From positions 1-8,117 of the forward strand of contig QNDV01000081.1 of the NCBI GenBank assembly GCA_003646045.1: a DNA stretch of 8,117 bases, read 5' to 3'. Made by a program: the position numbers and the translations under genes. Positions 6,724 to 8,117 of this stretch are shown in pieces; positions within the stretch are counted from its first letter, which is position 1; the number at the start of each line of letters is the position of its first letter. Under the pieces are notes generated by a model. That model did not search any database, was not told where the DNA came from, and saw only the letters and a list, made by a program, of their open reading frames with translations. The stretch is from a bacterium. GTDB lineage: Bacteria; Krumholzibacteriota; Krumholzibacteria; LZORAL124-64-63.

Positions 6724-8117
6724 GCCTGCGCCTGCAGATCCTGGTGACAGCGTTCGTGCTGGCGGTAGTACCCCTGGCCGTGGCCATCGTGGTGGTGGGA
6801 GCGGGCTTCGAGGATGAGTTCATCGCCCGCGACACCGGGCGTGTCGAAGAACGCCTGCGCCTCGTCCTGCACGGCATCGAACAACAGGACGAACATCTCG
6901 CCGGACAGCTGGACGCCCTGGCGGCAGCCATCGCCGCGGACAACCGCTTTCGTCTGGCCGCCCTGGCCGACGCGCCAGACCTCGAGAGCTACCTGCGCGA
7001 ATACGCTCCCCGCCAACTGGACCTCATGGACCTGGACATGCTGCTGATCCAGGACCCGCGGGGTGTGGCCATCAGCAGCGGCCATTTTCCCGGCGCCCAC
7101 GGCGAGTTGCAGCCCAAGCTGGCGGCGCTGATCGCCGGCACTCCCGACGGTCGCGCCCTGATGAGCGTGCGCTCCCCCGGGGGGTCGTTCCTGGCCCTGG
7201 CTCGCGTCCGCGCCCTGGAACTGGCCGGTTCCACCTGGCAGCTGGTGGGTGGCCGCCGCCTCGATCGACAGGGACTCGAATCCCTGGCCGGAGACCCGGA
7301 CCTGCGTGTCCTGCTGGCCTGGCCCGGCGGCGAGCACGCCGAACTGGCCACCGAACGCGCCATCACCATCCACGAGCAGCAACTGCGCCGGGCCGGTCAG
7401 ATCGTGCGTACCCGGCACCTGCCCCTGATCCGCGATGACCGTCTGACCGATGCCTGGGTCCTGATCACCCACGACCGCGGTTCGCAGCACCTGTTGCTGG
7501 CGGAAATACGCCGCCGCCTGGGTCTGCTGTTGGCGGTGGTGGTTGTGCTGGCGATTCCCCTGGCCGTACTGCTGGCTGCCGGTGTGAGCCGTCCCCTGCG
7601 CCAACTGACTGCCCGCACCGCCGACCTGGACCTCGACAGGCTGGATGTGGATTTCAGCTCGGACAGGCGCGACGAAGTGGGCCGGTTGTCGCGGGTCCTG
7701 GCCGATCTCACCACACGCCTGCGCCGCGGCGTGGGCGATCTGCGCGCCGCCGAACACCGCGCCACCCTGGGCGAGGTGGCCCGCCAGGTTAACCACGACA
7801 TCCGCAATGGCATCACGCCCCTGCGCAACGTATTGCGACACCTGGGCGAAGTGGCGGCGCAGAAGCCGGCGGAGCTGGCGGTAGTATTTGGGGAGAGGCG
7901 GGCGAACCTGGACTCGGGGTTGGCCTATCTCGAGGAGTTGGCGACCCATTACGCGCGGTTGTCGCCGGGGCGCGAGACGTGGCCGTGTCGGCTGGATGAA
8001 CTGGGGCCGGCGGTGGTGGCCCAGACGGCGGTGCCGGCCGGGGCGACTATTCGTTGGGAAGATACAGCGGGCCTACCGGCGGTACTGGCTGACCCGGTCA
8101 GTCTGCGGCGGATACTG
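6720..8117 (+). CDS. Membrane sensor histidine kinase (NtrY/NtrB-like H-box), C-terminus cut by window edge
   Basis: The frame is open from ATG at 6720 to the right edge, 466 residues with no stop. Helix 1 spans about 6-29. An extracytoplasmic sensor region follows at about 30-262, with a Cache/PAS-like strand-turn pattern (DMLLIQDPRGVAISSG, 106-121). Helix 2 spans about 267-289, and a HAMP linker about 289-340 (VSRPLRQLTA, later DEVGRLSRVL). The dimerisation helix carries the phospho-accepting H359 in VNHDIRNGITPLRN; the HxxxNxxTP pattern is closest to NtrY/NtrB-type kinases, with Asp for the usual Glu and Gly for Pro or Ala. The ATP-binding domain is only begun: ADPVSLRRIL at the very end should lead into the N-box. 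It would autophosphorylate and pass phosphate to a response regulator, presumably encoded beyond the right edge. The start overlaps the lipoprotein stop; a CGGGA about 11 bases upstream is a weak ribosome site. Synonymous codon choice changes sharply after 7854. Confidence 0.92.
   Translation, partial: MSLRLQILVTAFVLAVVPLAVAIVVVGAGFEDEFIARDTGRVEERLRLVLHGIEQQDEHLAGQLDALAAAIAADNRFRLAALADAPDLESYLREYAPRQLDLMDLDMLLIQDPRGVAISSGHFPGAHGELQPKLAALIAGTPDGRALMSVRSPGGSFLALARVRALELAGSTWQLVGGRRLDRQGLESLAGDPDLRVLLAWPGGEHAELATERAITIHEQQLRRAGQIVRTRHLPLIRDDRLTDAWVLITHDRGSQHLLLAEIRRRLGLLLAVVVVLAIPLAVLLAAGVSRPLRQLTARTADLDLDRLDVDFSSDRRDEVGRLSRVLADLTTRLRRGVGDLRAAEHRATLGEVARQVNHDIRNGITPLRNVLRHLGEVAAQKPAELAVVFGERRANLDSGLAYLEELATHYARLSPGRETWPCRLDELGPAVVAQTAVPAGATIRWEDTAGLPAVLADPVSLRRIL

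Noticed and set aside
6147..7949. 600-codon open frame on the minus strand opposite the lipoprotein and kinase genes
   Set aside because: Low-complexity Gln/Arg/Ser-rich composition, no recognisable motif, and the opposite strand has a clear kinase with helices, HAMP and H-box.

Overview
The window is GC-rich, densely coded bacterial DNA. It carries two divergent gene clusters separated by a gap of about 165 bases (5058-5223). A lipobox-bearing lipoprotein, cleavable signal peptides and a two-transmembrane sensor kinase point to a Gram-negative or otherwise diderm bacterium. The use of TTG and GTG starts beside ATG, and the high GC at third codon positions, would fit an environmental lineage known mainly from metagenomes (for example the Eisenbacteria/Krumholzibacteria type), but nothing here fixes the taxonomy.

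Leftward cluster (minus strand, 5057 down to the left edge): five genes in a row, each overlapping the next by about 4 to 8 bases. They are a 105-residue zinc-ribbon protein with two membrane helices; a secreted S9 (prolyl oligopeptidase-type) serine peptidase with a beta-propeller; a CPBP/Abi-type polytopic membrane protein with altered catalytic motifs; a secreted phosphodiester glycosidase (NAGPA/DUF2233) family protein; and a sulfatase-fold (alkaline phosphatase superfamily) hydrolase cut by the window edge, whose nucleophile position is Thr instead of the formylglycine-forming Cys. The chained overlaps suggest one translationally coupled mRNA. Four of the five products are secreted or membrane-bound, so the cluster probably works at the cell envelope.

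Rightward cluster (plus strand, 5224 to the right edge): a lipoprotein of the family-5 (peptide/nickel type) ABC substrate-binding fold, overlapping by 4 bases a membrane sensor histidine kinase that runs off the right edge. No permease or ATPase gene lies in the window, so the binding protein may serve the kinase as a ligand sensor instead of feeding a transporter. That is inference.

The intergenic gap holds a perfect 9-bp inverted repeat, a weak plus-strand promoter candidate and a possible 14-codon leader ORF whose stop overlaps the TTG start of the lipoprotein gene. I see no tRNA, rRNA, CRISPR array, insertion sequence or clear terminator. The most notable oddities are the Thr-type sulfatase-like enzyme paired with the phosphodiester glycosidase, the binding-protein/kinase pair, and an abrupt change of synonymous codon use inside the kinase gene near 7854.
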